This document shows, in pieces, positions 36,493 through 37,968 of a stretch of 37,968 nt of DNA; position 1 is the stretch's first letter; the number at the start of each line of letters is the position of its first letter. The position numbers and the translations under genes are program-made. The DNA is taken from the NCBI GenBank assembly GCA_028282145.1, contig JANQIN010000159.1:1-37968 (forward strand), in the 5' to 3' direction. The DNA comes from Thermodesulfobacteriota bacterium (GTDB lineage: Bacteria > Desulfobacterota > Desulfuromonadia > Desulfuromonadales > Geopsychrobacteraceae). The notes under the pieces are model-generated. The model was given only the letters and a program-made list of their open reading frames with translations. It did not search any database and had not been told where the DNA came from.

Positions 36493-36518
36493 AAAAGGCG
36501 ACCCGAAGGTCGCCTTTT
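36493..36518 (-). terminator. intrinsic terminator after yidC
   Basis: AAAAGGCGACC and GGTCGCCTTTT form an 11-bp stem. The mRNA-strand loop is TTCG closed by a C-G pair, the extra-stable UUCG tetraloop. The stem ends in TTTTGTT. It lies 54 bases after the yidC stop and should end the yidC transcript. Confidence 0.9.
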
Positions 36519-36572
36519 GTAAAGGATCAACTCCTTTTTCAATCGGTCATAACAACTTAATAACTATTTTTC

Positions 36573-37968
36573 CTAAGCTGCTTTCTTATTAATCATCAGC
36601 TGCTGCGCAATCGACAACAGGTTATTCACCAACCAGTAGATAACCAAGCCAGAGGGGAAGCTCAGGAACATAACAGTAAAGACAATCGGCATCATCATAA
36701 AGATCCGCGCTTGTGCCGGATCCATCGTTGAGGGCGAAAGTTTTTGCTGCAGCCACATCGATGCACCCATAATCAGGGGAAGGGGGCCCAAGGCAAAGGG
36801 GAGACCGAGGAAGCCGGAGATCAAGGTATCGGCTGCGGAAAGATCGGTAATCCATCCCATAAAGGGGGCATGTCGCATTTCAACAGAACCCAGAAGAACG
36901 CGATAGAGTGCAAAGAAAACAGGAATCTGAATCAGCATGGGAAGACAACCCCCCATCGGATTCACCCGATGTTCTTTGTACAAAGCCATCATTTCCATTT
37001 GCAGACGTTGCTTGTCGTTCTTAAATTTTTCCCGGATCTTCTGCATTTCCGGTTGTAACTTCTGCATCGCCTTCATGGAAGTATAAGACTTATGGGTCAG
37101 TGGCCAGAAAGCTAATTTAATGCAAACGGTCACCAGAATAATAGCCCACCCATAATTGCCAATAAACCCATAGAACCATTTAAGGACCCACATCAGGGGC
37201 TGGGCAATGGGAGCAAAAATTCCGTAGTCCATGCTCTTTTCAAATTCATTGCCGACCGGTTCGAGCAATTCCATATCCCGGGGACCGAAATAGAGAGTAT
37301 ATTTCAGTTCCTTGGAACCAGAGACGGGAAGCCCAATTCCCGGTGTCCAGATCAAATTCTCGACTAAATTTTCTTCCTTCCCGATCAGAACCTGCTCAGG
37401 CTTATCGTCTCCAAAGACCAACGCACGAATAAAATACTTATCGGCGAAAGCCGTCCATTGGGTACTGGCTCCATAAGAAGGCTTGTCTTCCTGGATATCG
37501 CCAATTTTAACCTGTTCTTTATCTTCAGTCGTTTTGGTGATGGGTCCGATAAAAGTCATTGTGGACCCTTCATCCTCATCGTCCCAGGGCTGTCGAAGAG
37601 CAATACCTAATTTACCTTGAAGAGGAAGTTCACCCGCAACAACCTTCAAATCCATATCCACCTGAAAGGATCCGTTTGTGAAGGTAAGACTCTTAATCAG
37701 AGTAAGCCCCGAACGGGTTTTTGCTGCCATCTGAAGGGTAAAAGGTTCATTCCCAACTTGAATGGAATCCTCTTCAACAGCAATCAAATACCCGGTGTCT
37801 GTTGAAAGATCGAACTGACCTTCCCCAACAATACCCAAAGTCCCATCTCCTTGAACCATATTGGCAAGAAGATTAACAGGACCGGCATCAGGGGTATTCT
37901 CCTTCCGATACTCTTTTAATTCAAAAGAAGTTAGAGTCCCTCCATTGGAAGAAATCTTGGCAACATAG
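36573..37968 (-). CDS. yidC: membrane protein insertase YidC (N-terminus cut by window edge)
   Basis: YidC inserts proteins into the inner membrane. The ORF track starts at an internal methionine, but I translated the frame on to the window edge without a stop (YVAKISSNGGTLTSFELKEY and so on), so the gene continues beyond. The visible 465 codons cover most of the periplasmic P1 domain (beta-sandwich, TFIGPITKTTEDKEQVKIGD). The conserved insertase core follows: NYGWAIILVTVCIKLAFWPLT, then MGGCLPMLIQIPVFFALYRVL. The last segments are FSFPSGLVIYWLVNN-like (LSFPSGLVIYWLVNN). The C-terminus is short and basic (INKKAA). The large periplasmic domain marks it as Gram-negative type. Confidence 0.97.
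   Translation of the reverse strand, partial: YVAKISSNGGTLTSFELKEYRKENTPDAGPVNLLANMVQGDGTLGIVGEGQFDLSTDTGYLIAVEEDSIQVGNEPFTLQMAAKTRSGLTLIKSLTFTNGSFQVDMDLKVVAGELPLQGKLGIALRQPWDDEDEGSTMTFIGPITKTTEDKEQVKIGDIQEDKPSYGASTQWTAFADKYFIRALVFGDDKPEQVLIGKEENLVENLIWTPGIGLPVSGSKELKYTLYFGPRDMELLEPVGNEFEKSMDYGIFAPIAQPLMWVLKWFYGFIGNYGWAIILVTVCIKLAFWPLTHKSYTSMKAMQKLQPEMQKIREKFKNDKQRLQMEMMALYKEHRVNPMGGCLPMLIQIPVFFALYRVLLGSVEMRHAPFMGWITDLSAADTLISGFLGLPFALGPLPLIMGASMWLQQKLSPSTMDPAQARIFMMMPIVFTVMFLSFPSGLVIYWLVNNLLSIAQQLMINKKAA

Overview
The window looks like an origin-proximal piece of a Gram-negative chromosome, most likely from the Desulfuromonadales/Geobacterales branch of the former Deltaproteobacteria. This placement rests on gene order and gene content, not on a database search. 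The supporting features are the run yidC-mnmE-mnmG-rsmG-parA-parB-bactofilin-atpF'-atpF-atpH-atpA-atpG-atpD-atpC, an ATP synthase operon without atpB and atpE, two b-type ATP synthase subunits, YajQ, CheC and CheD, DUF445, and an ApbE/NusG-II/Gx trio. Gram-negative envelope genes (lolA, yidC with a periplasmic domain) agree with this. A perfect 16-bp palindromic parS site between mnmE and mnmG places the replication origin nearby, probably beyond the right edge. Nearly everything is on the minus strand. Genes are tightly packed, with many 1-8 nt overlaps and frequent GTG and TTG starts. No gene-free stretch exceeds 300 bases, and I saw no tRNA, rRNA, CRISPR array, insertion sequence or prophage.

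Left part (1-10.7 kb): an HDOD signalling protein runs off the left edge. A lone plus-strand PPC/DUF296 gene follows. Next is a minus-strand group of a sugar nucleotidyltransferase, a DUF445 membrane protein, a zinc-ribbon membrane protein with an HEAGH motif, and a secreted protein of unknown function. Divergent from it is hslO (Hsp33, a redox-regulated chaperone). Then come a flavinylation-type cluster (apbE, a NusG-II domain protein, a Gx transporter) and yajQ-rimO.

Middle part (10.7-24 kb): lon-thiL-cheR are translationally coupled. They are followed on the same strand by mcp-cheW-cheY-cheA-cheC-cheD and lolA. This makes a compact chemotaxis set with methyltransferase, deamidase and a CheC-type phosphatase, but no cheB in the window. 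A plus-strand pair follows: a two-TM channel with RCK domains, then a TIM-barrel isomerase-like protein. This pair converges on dinB with a short 3' overlap.

Right part (24-38 kb): the atp operon has a recognisable promoter and a strong intrinsic terminator. The chromosome-partition and tRNA-modification block follows: bactofilin, parB, parA, rsmG, mnmG, parS, mnmE. The C-terminal part of yidC runs off the right edge. By eye the sequence becomes richer in A+T from about 30 kb rightwards, most clearly in mnmE and yidC.

I found no convincing wholly new multi-gene system. The best leads are the ApbE/NusG-II/Gx cluster, the channel with a TVGYR selectivity filter, the DUF445/zinc-ribbon/HEAGH operon, the short-loop chemoreceptor in a CheB-less che cluster, and the unusual start region of mnmE just behind a terminator hairpin.
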